Assembly: GCF_013256425.1 (NCBI RefSeq)
Contig: NZ_CP053904.1
Span: forward strand, 2,914,001-2,978,000
DNA from: Hymenobacter sp. BRD67
GTDB taxonomy: Bacteria > Bacteroidota > Bacteroidia > Cytophagales > Hymenobacteraceae
Length of the DNA: 64,000 nucleotides
Reading direction: 5' to 3'
The notes below the pieces were generated by a model. That model saw only the letters and a program-made list of their open reading frames with translations, was not told the DNA's origin and searched no databases. Made by a program: the position numbers and the translations under genes. Below, one piece after another: positions 56,028 through 64,000 of this stretch (its first letter is position 1; every line of letters begins with the position of its first letter).

Positions 56028-56999
56028 TCAGTGGCGCCCCTGGTTGCGCACCGCAATCAGCTCGGCCGCCACACTCACCGCGATTTCTTCTGGGGTACGG
56101 CTGGCAATCGGCACCCCAATCGGCCCCCGGAGCCGGGCTATGGCCGCGTCGGCAAAACCGGCCTCGCTTAAGACGCGGCGCAGCTCGGCAGCTTTGGCAG
56201 CGCTGCCCATTACGCCCAGGTAAGCATAGGGTTTTCCTATTAGTTGCCGCAAGGCAACTTCGTCAGTCCGGTAGCCCACGGTCATTACCACTACGTAGAG
56301 GTGCGGGCCGGGCGGCACGGCGTCGGCCAGGGTATCGTAGCTTAGCACGAGGCGATGGTGGGCGTCGTCGTTGGAGGCCAGCGTGGGCAGGTCGGGCCGG
56401 TCGTCGAGCACAGTTATTTCAAACTCCAGGTTGGCGGCCACGCGGGCGAGTGCCCGGCTCACGTGCCCGCCGCCCACAATAGTGAGCTGGTCGCGGTAGC
56501 CCAGCCGCTCCGTATACTGCCAGACTGGGCCAGACAGATAGCTATAAAAATGGCTTGACAGTGTGGTAACAAACTGCAAGCCTGCTGCTTCACTCACCTG
56601 CCACGCACCAGCCTGAAGGGTTTGCAAAGCCGTCACAATGGCCTGTATTACCGGCAAATCGGTAGGCTGCAAGGGCCACAGCAGCACCTCCTGCTCGCCC
56701 GAGCACATCATGCCCGAGCGGTCGGCCGGGGCCTCGCGCCGGTGAATCTGAGGGCGCAGCAGCGGCGTAGCAACGCCTTCGCGCAGGCGCTGGCGGGCCA
56801 GCTCCGCCCACTTGTGCTCCATAATGCCGCCGCCGATGGAGCCGGCCGCAGCTTCGGCCGTGACTACCAGCTTGAAACCCTGGCGGCCGGGACTGCTGCC
56901 CTCGCTGCGCACCACGCACAGCAGCACGGCCGCTTGGCCAGCCCCAAGGGCGGCGGCGGCAAGCGTCCAAACGGGCAGGTCGCGGGGGGCAGCAGGCAA
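56028..56999 (-). CDS. XdhC-family molybdenum cofactor handling protein
   Basis: A 323-residue protein. The N-terminal XdhC/CoxI domain has VVRSEGSSPGRQGFKLVVT, GSIGGGIMEHKW and the Cys of MMCSGEQEVLL. The C-terminal Rossmann domain has LTIVGGGHVSRALARVA, DDRPDLPT, VVVMTVGYRTDEVAL and LGVMGSAAKAAELRRVL. XdhC sulfurates or inserts Moco into xanthine dehydrogenase, the enzyme that forms urate. Dehydrogenase subunits are not in the window. It follows puuD on the same strand, 20 bases apart. Confidence 0.92.
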   Translation of the reverse strand: MPAAPRDLPVWTLAAAALGAGQAAVLLCVVRSEGSSPGRQGFKLVVTAEAAAGSIGGGIMEHKWAELARQRLREGVATPLLRPQIHRREAPADRSGMMCSGEQEVLLWPLQPTDLPVIQAIVTALQTLQAGAWQVSEAAGLQFVTTLSSHFYSYLSGPVWQYTERLGYRDQLTIVGGGHVSRALARVAANLEFEITVLDDRPDLPTLASNDDAHHRLVLSYDTLADAVPPGPHLYVVVMTVGYRTDEVALRQLIGKPYAYLGVMGSAAKAAELRRVLSEAGFADAAIARLRGPIGVPIASRTPEEIAVSVAAELIAVRNQGRH

Positions 57000-57019
57000 G
57001 TTTTACTCAGTGATAACTT

Positions 57020-58426
57020 TTACTTATTCAAGGCGCCCTGATTAATCCAGCAGCCGATGAGGTCACGCTCCTGCTGGGTTATCTGGGTTTTGTTGTTTTG
57101 GGGCATCGTTCTGGTGATGACCACGCGCTGCATTATCTTGTCTTTCAGCCGGATAATATCTTCCGGCGTATCGTACACCACCCCGTTGGGCGGCGCCTTA
57201 AATACGTCGTCGGTCGGGTGTGCCGAGTGGCACTGAATGCAGCGTTTCTGCACAATAGCGTTTACCTGAACCATGCTTACCTGCTGGGTGCAGCGGCCGG
57301 CGGCCGTGCCCGGCTCCACTTTGGGAGCCGTTACGAATACCACGCCCAGCAGAATTGCCGCCGACAGGGGCAGCACCCAGGCGTTGGACTGGTGCTTCTC
57401 GCGCAGGTTGAGCCAGTGCTTCACGCCCGCCGTGCCCAGCGTAATGGCCGCCAGAATAGCCCACGGATACGCGTGCCCAAAAGTACTGGGAAAGTGGTTG
57501 CTCACCATCACAAACAGCACGGGCAGTGTAAAATAGTTGTTGTGCAGCGAGCGGACCAGCGAGTTTTTGCCCAGCGCAGGGTCGAGCGGTGTGCCGTTGG
57601 TGGCAGCTTTCACCATCGCTTTCTGCGATGGTATGATGATAAAAAACACGTTGGCCACCATCAGCGTGCCCAGCATAGCCCCGAAGTGGATGTAGGCGGC
57701 CCGCGCGCTGAACACCTGGGCGTAGAAAAACGCGAAACCCACGGCCAACGCAAAGCCCACCACCATAAACCAGCGGCTGCGCACCAGTGCCGTGCGGCAC
57801 AGGCCATCGTAGAGCAGCCATGCCACCCCAAACGACCCCACCCCGATACTCACGCCCGCCAGCGGCGAAATAGCCAGCACCCGCGGGTCAATCAGCATGG
57901 AGCTGGCGTTGAAGTAATAGACTACAAACAGCAGGCTGAAGCCCGAAAGCCAGGTAAAGTAGGCTTCATACTTAAACCAGTGTAGGTTTTTAGGTATTTG
58001 CGAGGGCGCGAGCTTGTATTTTTCGAGGTAGTAAAAGCCGCCGCCATGCACGGCCCACAGGTTGCCGGCTAGCTCATCGCGCACGTTATCGGTCCGGTTG
58101 AGGGCATTTTCGAGAAATACGAAGTAGAACGAGGCGCCAATCCAGGCAATGCCGAAGGTGATATGCATGAGCCGCACGACAATATTCAGCCACTCTAATA
58201 TATGCCCTCCCCAGGGCGTGTCGCGCACCAGCACGTAGCACACGCCCACCGCTGTTACGGCCGCCAGCAGCATAAAAGCATACGAAAAGCCTTCGAGCGT
58301 AAAGCCTTTGTCGCCCACGGGGCCGCCGTGGGGCCGGCTTTTGGCCAGGTGCTGAAGCACTACAATAGCTCCCAGCAGCAGCCCAAAGGTTAGTAAAAGC
58401 GCAAGTAAGGTAACGTATTGAAGCAT
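57020..58426 (-). CDS. puuD: Urate hydroxylase PuuD (membrane urate oxidase with cytochrome c domain)
   Basis: A 468-residue protein. About eight membrane segments carry the PuuD blocks RLMHITFGIAWIGASFYFVFLENAL, WFKYEAYFTWLSGFSLL and SLHNNYFTLPVLFVMVSNHFPSTFG. A C-terminal periplasmic cytochrome c domain has the haem motif CIQCHSAHPTDDVF. It oxidises urate to 5-hydroxyisourate and passes electrons to the respiratory chain, thus avoiding peroxide. It is divergent from allB and heads the puuD-xdhC transcript; the divergent spacer is 58427-58536. Confidence 0.95.
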   Translation of the reverse strand: MLQYVTLLALLLTFGLLLGAIVVLQHLAKSRPHGGPVGDKGFTLEGFSYAFMLLAAVTAVGVCYVLVRDTPWGGHILEWLNIVVRLMHITFGIAWIGASFYFVFLENALNRTDNVRDELAGNLWAVHGGGFYYLEKYKLAPSQIPKNLHWFKYEAYFTWLSGFSLLFVVYYFNASSMLIDPRVLAISPLAGVSIGVGSFGVAWLLYDGLCRTALVRSRWFMVVGFALAVGFAFFYAQVFSARAAYIHFGAMLGTLMVANVFFIIIPSQKAMVKAATNGTPLDPALGKNSLVRSLHNNYFTLPVLFVMVSNHFPSTFGHAYPWAILAAITLGTAGVKHWLNLREKHQSNAWVLPLSAAILLGVVFVTAPKVEPGTAAGRCTQQVSMVQVNAIVQKRCIQCHSAHPTDDVFKAPPNGVVYDTPEDIIRLKDKIMQRVVITRTMPQNNKTQITQQERDLIGCWINQGALNK

Positions 58427-58536
58427 AGAAAATATAAAAACTACAGCCGCTCAGGACCAGCCCACTCTACAAAACGACCTGCAAGAATAGCCGCAGTTGG
58501 GGAAAAGTCCTCAATTTAGCGTCAAATTTTTCCTTT

Positions 58537-59877
58537 ATGTCCAATTTTGTCCTCCGCAGCCGCTATGTAGTGCTGCCCGATGGCGAGCGCCCGGCGACGC
58601 TTATACTGCAAGCGGGGCGCATTGCGGCCGTGCTGCCCTACGATTATGCTGCCCGGGACGCCGGCCCGGCGCTCGACCTCGGCGACGCGGCCATTCTGCC
58701 CGGCGTCATCGACCCGCACGTACACCTCAACGAGCCCGGCCGCACCGAGTGGGAGGGCTTCGACACCGGCACCCGCGCCGCGCTGGCGGGCGGGCTTACC
58801 ACGCTGGTAGACATGCCGTTGAACTCGGCACCGGTCACGACTTCGGTAGAGAATCTACGTATTAAGCAAGCTGCTACCCAGGGCCAGCTGCATACCAACG
58901 TGGGCTTCTGGGGCGGCATCGTGCCCGGCAACGCCGACCAAATCGAGCCGCTTATTGCGGCCGGCGTGCTGGGCTTTAAGGCATTTCTGACCCACTCGGG
59001 CATCGACGAATTTCCGAATGCCACGGAGGCCGATTTGCGCCGCGCAATGCCCATTCTGGCCCGCCACGGCCGGCCGCTGCTGGTGCACTGCGAACTATCG
59101 GAGGAGAATGAGGCGTGGAAGAAGGGCGACACCCGCTCCTACGCCAACTACCTGGCCTCACGCCCCAAAAGCTGGGAAGAAGAGGCCATTAAGCTAATAA
59201 TTCGGCTCTGCGCCGAGTACCGCTGCCCGGTGCACATCGTGCATTTGTCGGCGGCCAGCTCGCTGGCTGCCATTGCCGAGGCCAAGGCCCAGGGCCTGCC
59301 GCTGACCGTGGAAACCGGTCAGCACTACCTGTTTTTTAACGCTGAAGACATTGCCGACGGCCAGACGCAGTTTAAGTGCGCGCCGCCCATCCGGGAGCGG
59401 GCCAACAACGAGCAGCTGTGGCAGGCGCTGCAAAGCGGCCTCATCGATTTCGTGGCCACCGACCACTCGCCCGCCCCGCCCGGCCTCAAGCAGCTGGCCA
59501 GCGGCGATTTTGCTACGGCCTGGGGCGGCATCGCCTCGCTGCAGCTGGCCCTGCCGGTGCTCTGGACCGCTGCCCGCCCGCGCGGCGCCACGCTACCCGA
59601 TTTGGCCCGCTGGCTCAGTGCCAACCCCGCCCGGCTCATCGGCCAAAGCCACCGCAAAGGCCAGATCGCCAAAGGCTACGACGCCGACCTGCTGGTACTG
59701 GCTCCCGAGGCCACCTTCACCGTGACCGAAGCCCTGCTACACCATCGCCACAAGGTATCGCCTTACTTGGGCCACGAATTGCGAGGCGTAGTGACGCATA
59801 CATTCCTGGCCGGCGAGGAAGTTTTTAGGCATCCCGATTTCTTACATCTGAACCGGGGGCAGTTTGTGACGCGCTAG
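58537..59877 (+). CDS. allB: Allantoinase
   Basis: A cyclic amidohydrolase of 446 residues opening allantoin to allantoate. Metal-binding residues: HVHLNEPGRTEWEGFDTGT, the carbamylated Lys in GFKAFLTHSG, His in LLVHCELS, His in IVHLSAA and Asp in FVATDHSPAP. The length is normal. First gene of the plus-strand purine-degradation run. Confidence 0.95.
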   Translation: MSNFVLRSRYVVLPDGERPATLILQAGRIAAVLPYDYAARDAGPALDLGDAAILPGVIDPHVHLNEPGRTEWEGFDTGTRAALAGGLTTLVDMPLNSAPVTTSVENLRIKQAATQGQLHTNVGFWGGIVPGNADQIEPLIAAGVLGFKAFLTHSGIDEFPNATEADLRRAMPILARHGRPLLVHCELSEENEAWKKGDTRSYANYLASRPKSWEEEAIKLIIRLCAEYRCPVHIVHLSAASSLAAIAEAKAQGLPLTVETGQHYLFFNAEDIADGQTQFKCAPPIRERANNEQLWQALQSGLIDFVATDHSPAPPGLKQLASGDFATAWGGIASLQLALPVLWTAARPRGATLPDLARWLSANPARLIGQSHRKGQIAKGYDADLLVLAPEATFTVTEALLHHRHKVSPYLGHELRGVVTHTFLAGEEVFRHPDFLHLNRGQFVTR

Positions 59878-59883
59878 GCATGT

Positions 59884-61173
59884 ATGTTTGCGGTTTCGCT
59901 CAACGGCACCTCACCTCCTTCCATGCCCGACCATCTCGCCCGTACCACCCTCATTCTCAGCCGCATCGACGAACTGGCCGCCATCAGTGAAGACGCCACG
60001 GGCGCTACCGTCACGCGCCGCTTTGGCACGCCGGCCTTCGTGCGCGGCCGCGACCTGGTGCAAGGCTGGTTTGAGGCCGCGGGCCTTGAAACCCGGCTCG
60101 ATGGCATCGGCAACCTGCGCGGGCGGCTGGCCAGCCGGCGGCCGGGCGCCAAAACTTTCGTGCTGGCCTCGCACATCGACACGGTAGTGAACGCCGGTAA
60201 ATACGACGGCCCCCTGGGCGTATTGATGGGGCTGGATTTGGTGGAAAATATTATTCAGCAAGGCGTTGAGTTGCCATTCAACCTGGAGCTAATTGCCTTC
60301 AGCGATGAAGAAGGGGTGCGTTTTCACACCACCTATTTAGGTAGTAAGGTCGTAACCGGTGCTTTTGAGCCTACCCTTTTACAACGAGCTGATGCCGATG
60401 GCATTACCTTGGCCCAAGCCATTGCCGAGATGGGCGGCAATGCGGCCAGCATCGCCACCGATGCCCTGCCCGCCGAGGAATGGCTGGGCTACTTCGAGCT
60501 GCACATCGAGCAGGGGCCGGTGCTCTGGGAAAGCACAGTACCCATTGCGCTGGTCACGGCCATTGCCGGGCAGCAGCGCGTAGAGCTGACCTGGCAGGGC
60601 ATGGCCGGCCACGCCGGCACGGTGCCCATGCCCATGCGCCAGGATGCGCTGGCTGCCGCGGCCGAGTTTGTGCTGGCGGCCGAAAGCTTCGCCCTGGCCC
60701 ACCGCCAGGGCCTGGTGGCTACCGTGGGCCAGCTGCGCATTCCGTACTCGGCCAGCAATGTTATTCCCGGCCAAGTCATTCACAGCCTCGACCTGCGCAG
60801 CCCCGCCGCCGGCCAGCTAGCCGCCGCCTACGCCGACTTACAAACCCAGGCCGAGGCCATTGCCGCCCGGCGCGGCGTGGCGCTGCACTGGCAATTGGTG
60901 CAGGCCACGGCGCCCGTAGCCTGCGACCGCGAGCTGAACCGCCTGCTCGGCCAGGCCATCGCGGCCAGCGGCTACGAGGTCGAAGGCCTGGTGAGCGGCG
61001 CCGGCCACGACGCCGTGCCCGCCTCGGCCGTAGCACCGGCCACAATGGCCTTCATACGCTGCTACAAAGGCATTAGCCACAACCCGTTGGAGAACGTGGA
61101 GGCGGCTGATGTGGCTGCCGCGCTGGCAGTGGCCGAGCGGTTTCTTTTGGAATTAAAAAACAAGTACAACTGA
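59884..61173 (+). CDS. allC: Allantoate amidohydrolase (M20 family)
   Basis: A metal hydrolase of 429 residues that converts allantoate to ureidoglycine, CO2 and ammonia. Metal ligands lie in LASHIDTVVNAGKYDGPLGV and AFSDEEGVRFH; the lid-domain motif is GMAGHAGTVPMPMRQD; the C-terminal ligand is in VSGAGHDAVP. The ATG at 59884, six bases after allB, and the ATG at 59923 are both possible; the latter begins at the conserved part. An inverted repeat follows two bases after the stop. Confidence 0.92.
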   Translation: MFAVSLNGTSPPSMPDHLARTTLILSRIDELAAISEDATGATVTRRFGTPAFVRGRDLVQGWFEAAGLETRLDGIGNLRGRLASRRPGAKTFVLASHIDTVVNAGKYDGPLGVLMGLDLVENIIQQGVELPFNLELIAFSDEEGVRFHTTYLGSKVVTGAFEPTLLQRADADGITLAQAIAEMGGNAASIATDALPAEEWLGYFELHIEQGPVLWESTVPIALVTAIAGQQRVELTWQGMAGHAGTVPMPMRQDALAAAAEFVLAAESFALAHRQGLVATVGQLRIPYSASNVIPGQVIHSLDLRSPAAGQLAAAYADLQTQAEAIAARRGVALHWQLVQATAPVACDRELNRLLGQAIAASGYEVEGLVSGAGHDAVPASAVAPATMAFIRCYKGISHNPLENVEAADVAAALAVAERFLLELKNKYN

Positions 61174-61175
61174 GC

Positions 61176-61283
61176 CGTTTGTCATTGCGAGCGCAGCGCG
61201 GCAATCGCACTCGAACGATACCCGTGTGACTCGCGTCAGGGTCGTTCGGGTGCGATTGCTTCGCAGGCTCGCAATGACAAACG
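61176..61283. repeat. Fold-back repeat of the GTCATTGCGAG type
   Basis: The arms 61176-61220 and 61241-61283 match over CGTTTGTCATTGCGAGC, then with a short mismatch block over CAATCGCAC and CGAACGA. GTCATTGCGAGCGCAGCG...GGCAATC is a well-known dispersed palindromic repeat in many bacterial genomes. It starts two bases after the allC stop and lies before allE. Confidence 0.88.
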
Positions 61284-61321
61284 ACTTTGATTACTTTCTT
61301 GACTTTACCCTTTCCCACCTT

Positions 61322-62068
61322 ATGCAGCTAGGCTCTACCACCCGTTCCGTCACCCGGCGCAACCACGCCATCATCGCGCCCGACGGCTACATCAACAGCA
61401 ACGTGCCCGGCTGGACGGGCGGCACCGTTAACGTCATCATCAATGAGCAGATGGGCGCGCGCCTCTGCCAGACGCTCGTCACGCTCACCGACGCCGGCCA
61501 GCTGACGGGCGAAACCCAGGCGTCGCAGATTTTTTTCTACGTGGTGCAGGGCCAGGTGCAGGCCACCATCGGCGACGACAGCCGGATTCTGACCGTGGGC
61601 AAGTTTGTATACGTGCCTATCGGCCAACGCTATACCTTCAAAAACCCGACGGCTAACACCCAGATTCTTACCTTCCACAAAGTATATGAGCCGCTGGCGG
61701 GCCACGCCACCCCTGGCGTGTACTGGGGCGAAAAAGACGACAGCAAGGCCCCCGTGTACATGAACGATGAGGCGCTGCGCATTCAGGAGCTGCTGCCCAA
61801 TGAGTTGGGCTTCGACATGGCCGTCAACATCTTCACCTACCAGCCCGGCGGCAACCTGCCGATGGTAGAGACGCACATTATGGAGCACGGCCTGCTCTAC
61901 TTGCAGGGCCAGGCAATCTACATGCTTGACCAGCAGTGGTACCCGGTGCAGAAAGGTGATTCTATCTGGATGGCGCCTTTCTGCCAGCAGTGGGCCGCCT
62001 CGATTGGCAAGGAGCCGTCGGTGTACATCTACTATAAGAACGTGAACCGGTTTCCGACGGTGGTGTAG
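61322..62068 (+). CDS. allE: (S)-ureidoglycine aminohydrolase
   Basis: A bicupin of 248 residues that releases ammonia from ureidoglycine to give (S)-ureidoglycolate. YINSNVPGWTGGTVNVIINEQMGA, IFFYVVQGQVQATIG and the metal-binding second cupin with ETHIMEHGLLYLQGQ and WMAPFCQQWAA fit the family. The start at 61322 is chosen because it gives the family N-terminus; a longer frame would read out of the upstream repeat. The stop codon lies inside the next inverted repeat. Confidence 0.93.
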   Translation: MQLGSTTRSVTRRNHAIIAPDGYINSNVPGWTGGTVNVIINEQMGARLCQTLVTLTDAGQLTGETQASQIFFYVVQGQVQATIGDDSRILTVGKFVYVPIGQRYTFKNPTANTQILTFHKVYEPLAGHATPGVYWGEKDDSKAPVYMNDEALRIQELLPNELGFDMAVNIFTYQPGGNLPMVETHIMEHGLLYLQGQAIYMLDQQWYPVQKGDSIWMAPFCQQWAASIGKEPSVYIYYKNVNRFPTVV

Positions 62069-62155
62069 CGTGGACTCTGCGAGTCCGCGCATTGCCCAGC
62101 CTGAACGCCAGCTTTTCATTACGCTCCACGCGCGGACTCGCAGATTCCACGCTAC
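62065..62155. repeat. Fold-back element: 26-bp inverted repeat over the allE stop
   Basis: The arms 62065-62090 and 62130-62155 are reverse complements at 25 of 26 positions (GTAGCGTGGA, then CTGCGAGTCCGCGC) with a 39-base loop. The left arm contains the allE stop TAG; the right arm ends five bases before the uraD ATG. Confidence 0.92.
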
Positions 62156-62160
62156 TGCTT

Positions 62161-62663
62161 ATGACCCTTTCCGACCTCAACGCTCTGCCCCTACCGCCCG
62201 CGCCGAGGCGCTGACTACCTGCTGCGGTGCCACGGCCTGGGTAAATACACTAAATGCCCAATTCCCTTTCGACTCAATTCCAGCGCTCTATGAGGCGGCC
62301 GACCGCATTTGGTACAGCTTGAGCGAAGCCGACTGGCGTGAGGCCTTTACGCACCACCCCAAAATTGGCGACGTGAAGGCGCTGAAGGAGAAGTTTGCTA
62401 GTACCGCCACCTGGGCGGCTGGCGAGCAAGGCGCTGTAAAACAGGCTTCACCAGATACCCTGGAAGCGCTGGCGGCCGGCAACGAGGCGTATGAGCGCAA
62501 GTTCGGCTACATCTTCATTGTGTGCGCCACGGGCAAGTCGGCGGATGAAATGCTGGCGCTGCTGCAAGCCCGGCTGCCGCACGAGCCTGGCCAGGAAATC
62601 CGCGTTGCCATGGGCGAGCAGGCCAAAATCACGCGCCTGCGCCTCGAAAAACTACTTGCATGA
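62161..62663 (+). CDS. uraD: OHCU decarboxylase, one apparent frameshift
   Basis: An about 167-residue enzyme that converts 2-oxo-4-hydroxy-4-carboxy-5-ureidoimidazoline to S-allantoin. FTHHPKIGDVKALKEKF holds the catalytic His; NEAYERKFGYIFIVCATGKSADEML is typical. ATG 62161 opens MTLSDLNALP, but the frame breaks at the C run 62188-62191; one added C gives PTARAEALTTCCG. A longer open frame from 62070 passes through the inverted repeat and is not the real N-terminus. It overlaps uraH by four bases. Confidence 0.92.
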
Positions 62664-62996
62664 GCCAGATAACTACCCATATACTTGACACAACCAAAGG
62701 CCGGCCGGCAGCCGGCGTCACCATCACCCTGCACGAGCCGGCTGGCGAGGGCTGGCGCGAAATAGCCCGCGGCGTGACCAACGCCGACGGCCGCATACCC
62801 GACCTGCTGCCCCCGCCACGCTGTTGGCGCGGGCATGTATAAGCTCCGTTTTTTCACGCAGGATTATTTTGGGCGCGACGAATCAGCTCATTTCTACCCG
62901 TTTGTAGAAATCTGCTTTACGGTGGCCGATGAGTCGCACTACCACGTACCGCTGCTACTCAACCCGTTCGGCTACAGCACCTATCGCGGCTCGTGA
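62660..62996 (+). CDS. uraH: 5-hydroxyisourate hydrolase, two apparent frameshifts
   Basis: A transthyretin-like enzyme of about 112 residues that hydrolyses 5-hydroxyisourate, the product of PuuD. The N-terminus [17 protein letters not shown] has the family His. The C-terminal YGSTYRGS-type signature is present as FGYSTYRGS, with [10 protein letters not shown] before it. Two single-base losses, at the C run 62810-62814 and the G run 62831-62833, break the frame; restoring both gives [23 protein letters not shown]. The start overlaps the uraD stop (ATGA). Confidence 0.9.
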
Positions 62997-63022
62997 GCCA
63001 TATTTCCTATCCATTCCCTCCC

Positions 63023-64000
63023 ATGAACCTCAGCCTCCCGGACTCCGACAAAACCGCCCTGCTCAACCAGCTTGGCGTGGCCAATCTGCGCTTTCAGCAC
63101 ACCTACCCCGGCGACCGGCCCGACCGCCAGCCCGTGCACACCGTGTACGGCGGCGCCAACCTTTTCAAGGCCGACACCTGCGTGCGAATGGGCGAAATCG
63201 CCCTGCGAAACCTCCAGACCTACGCCCCCAACTTCGTGGAATTGGCTCGCGTGCTCCAGCTGGCCGGCCACGAGCGCCTGCCCACCCTCGAAAAAGACAT
63301 CCACGACCTCACCGACTACCTCGACAAGCTGCCCGCCGACCAACGCCGCCAGGAGCCCGCCTGGCTGGCCTACACCGTCTACAACAAGATGGTGCAGAAG
63401 CTCAAAACCGAGGCCGTCGAAGATTTTCGCATTGATTTTGAGGATGGCTTCGGCAACCGGCCCGACGCCGAGGAAGACGCCACCGCCGTGCAGGCCGCCC
63501 ACGAGGTAGCCAAAGGCATGGCGCAGGGCACGCTCTCGCCCTTCATCGGCATCCGCATCAAGCCTTTCACCGAAGACCTGAAGGCGCGTGGCGTGCGCAC
63601 CCTGGATATCTTCCTGACCACCCTGCTCGAAGCTACTGGCGGCAAGCTGCCCAACAACTTCGTGGTGATGCTGCCCAAAGTCACCATCCCCGAACAGATG
63701 ACCACCATGGTGCGCTTTTTCGAGCTGCTGGAAAAAGCCAACCACCTGGCGCCCGGCACCTTGAAGATGGAAACGATGGTGGAAGCCACCCAGATTGTGA
63801 TGGACGACGAGGGCCGCAACCCCCTGATGCGCATCATCCGCGCCAGCGAGGGGCGCTGCATCGCGGCGCACTTCGGCACCTACGACTACACGGCCTCGGC
63901 CGGCATCACGGCCAAGTACCAGACCATGGCGCACCCCGTCTGCGACTTTGCCCACCACATGACCAAGGTGGCGCTGGGCGGCACCGGCATCTTCCTTAGC
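63023..64000 (+). CDS. DUF6986 / aldolase-like protein of the purine cluster, 5' part
   Basis: The frame is open from ATG 63023 to the window end (326 residues seen). VEDFRIDFEDGFGNRPDAEED, IGIRIKPFTEDLKARGVRTLDIFL, VVMLPKVTIPEQM, METMVEATQIV and HFGTYDYTASAGITAKYQ resemble the PEP-utilising/HpcH-citrate-lyase barrel (metal-binding DFEDG and METM acidic residues). Proteins of this type have been catalogued as DUF6986 and accompany ureide genes in other bacteria. The reaction is not known; a C-C lyase or condensing step on the glyoxylate end of the pathway is my inference. Confidence 0.75.
   Translation, partial: MNLSLPDSDKTALLNQLGVANLRFQHTYPGDRPDRQPVHTVYGGANLFKADTCVRMGEIALRNLQTYAPNFVELARVLQLAGHERLPTLEKDIHDLTDYLDKLPADQRRQEPAWLAYTVYNKMVQKLKTEAVEDFRIDFEDGFGNRPDAEEDATAVQAAHEVAKGMAQGTLSPFIGIRIKPFTEDLKARGVRTLDIFLTTLLEATGGKLPNNFVVMLPKVTIPEQMTTMVRFFELLEKANHLAPGTLKMETMVEATQIVMDDEGRNPLMRIIRASEGRCIAAHFGTYDYTASAGITAKYQTMAHPVCDFAHHMTKVALGGTGIFLS

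Noticed and set aside
62070..62160. Long N-terminal extension of UraD (start at 62070)
   Set aside because: It translates the inverted repeat and is in frame only because of the missing C at 62188-62191. The natural start is 62161.
1..64000. tRNA, rRNA or tmRNA genes
   Set aside because: I read the intergenic spaces for cloverleaf and CCA-end patterns and found none convincing. A covariance-model scan would settle it.

Overview
The window looks like a GC-rich Bacteroidota chromosome of the Hymenobacter/Cytophagales type. The evidence is a type IX secretion C-terminal sorting domain, carboxypeptidase-regulatory-domain secreted proteins, DUF3098, a GNAT-nitrilase fusion, almost no Shine-Dalgarno sequences, and promoters with the Bacteroidota -7 element (TAnnTTTG, usually seen as TACCTTTG). 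I saw no tRNA, rRNA, CRISPR array, prophage or replication origin.

Layout. 1-9.2 kb: the tail of a KGG stress protein, a very large multi-PAS histidine kinase with its NarL-type regulator, and a minus-strand group with cyanophycinase, isoaspartyl peptidase, a small LigD-phosphoesterase-like protein, a RES-like protein and a DUF892 stress protein. 9.4-10.5 kb: an IS110-family insertion sequence. 10.8-20.7 kb: a second histidine kinase, a broken molybdopterin oxidoreductase, an SGNH hydrolase, an acyl-CoA ligase, a GH3/beta-lactamase fusion, a Dph6-like ATPase and a coiled-coil membrane protein. 20.8-36.5 kb: mostly housekeeping genes (kdsA, apaG, ung, smpB, tsaD, a TamB-like giant, ftsX, uppP, truB, ribF). 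36.5-44.6 kb: two tandem secreted paralogues, a 3-oxoacid CoA-transferase pair, a T9SS cargo protein, the GNAT-nitrilase and an RDD protein. 44.7-54.7 kb: a SpoIIM / DUF4129 / DUF4350 / MoxR / DUF58 membrane island with an embedded glycosyltransferase, closed by a GH20 hexosaminidase. 55-64 kb: an Ada-like alkyltransferase and a purine-degradation cluster (xdhC, puuD, allB, allC, allE, uraD, uraH, then a DUF6986 gene that runs off the window). Together puuD, uraH, uraD, allB, allC and allE take urate to ureidoglycolate.

Two window-wide patterns stand out. First, several intergenic spaces are filled by fold-back (inverted-repeat) elements of unrelated sequence. Several overlap a stop codon, one lies inside a signal-peptide coding region, and three are built of roughly 9-bp phased units. 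Second, twelve reading-frame breaks are all single-base losses in C or G runs, and all fall in plus-strand genes. They most likely reflect sequence errors, so the affected genes are annotated here as single genes across the break.
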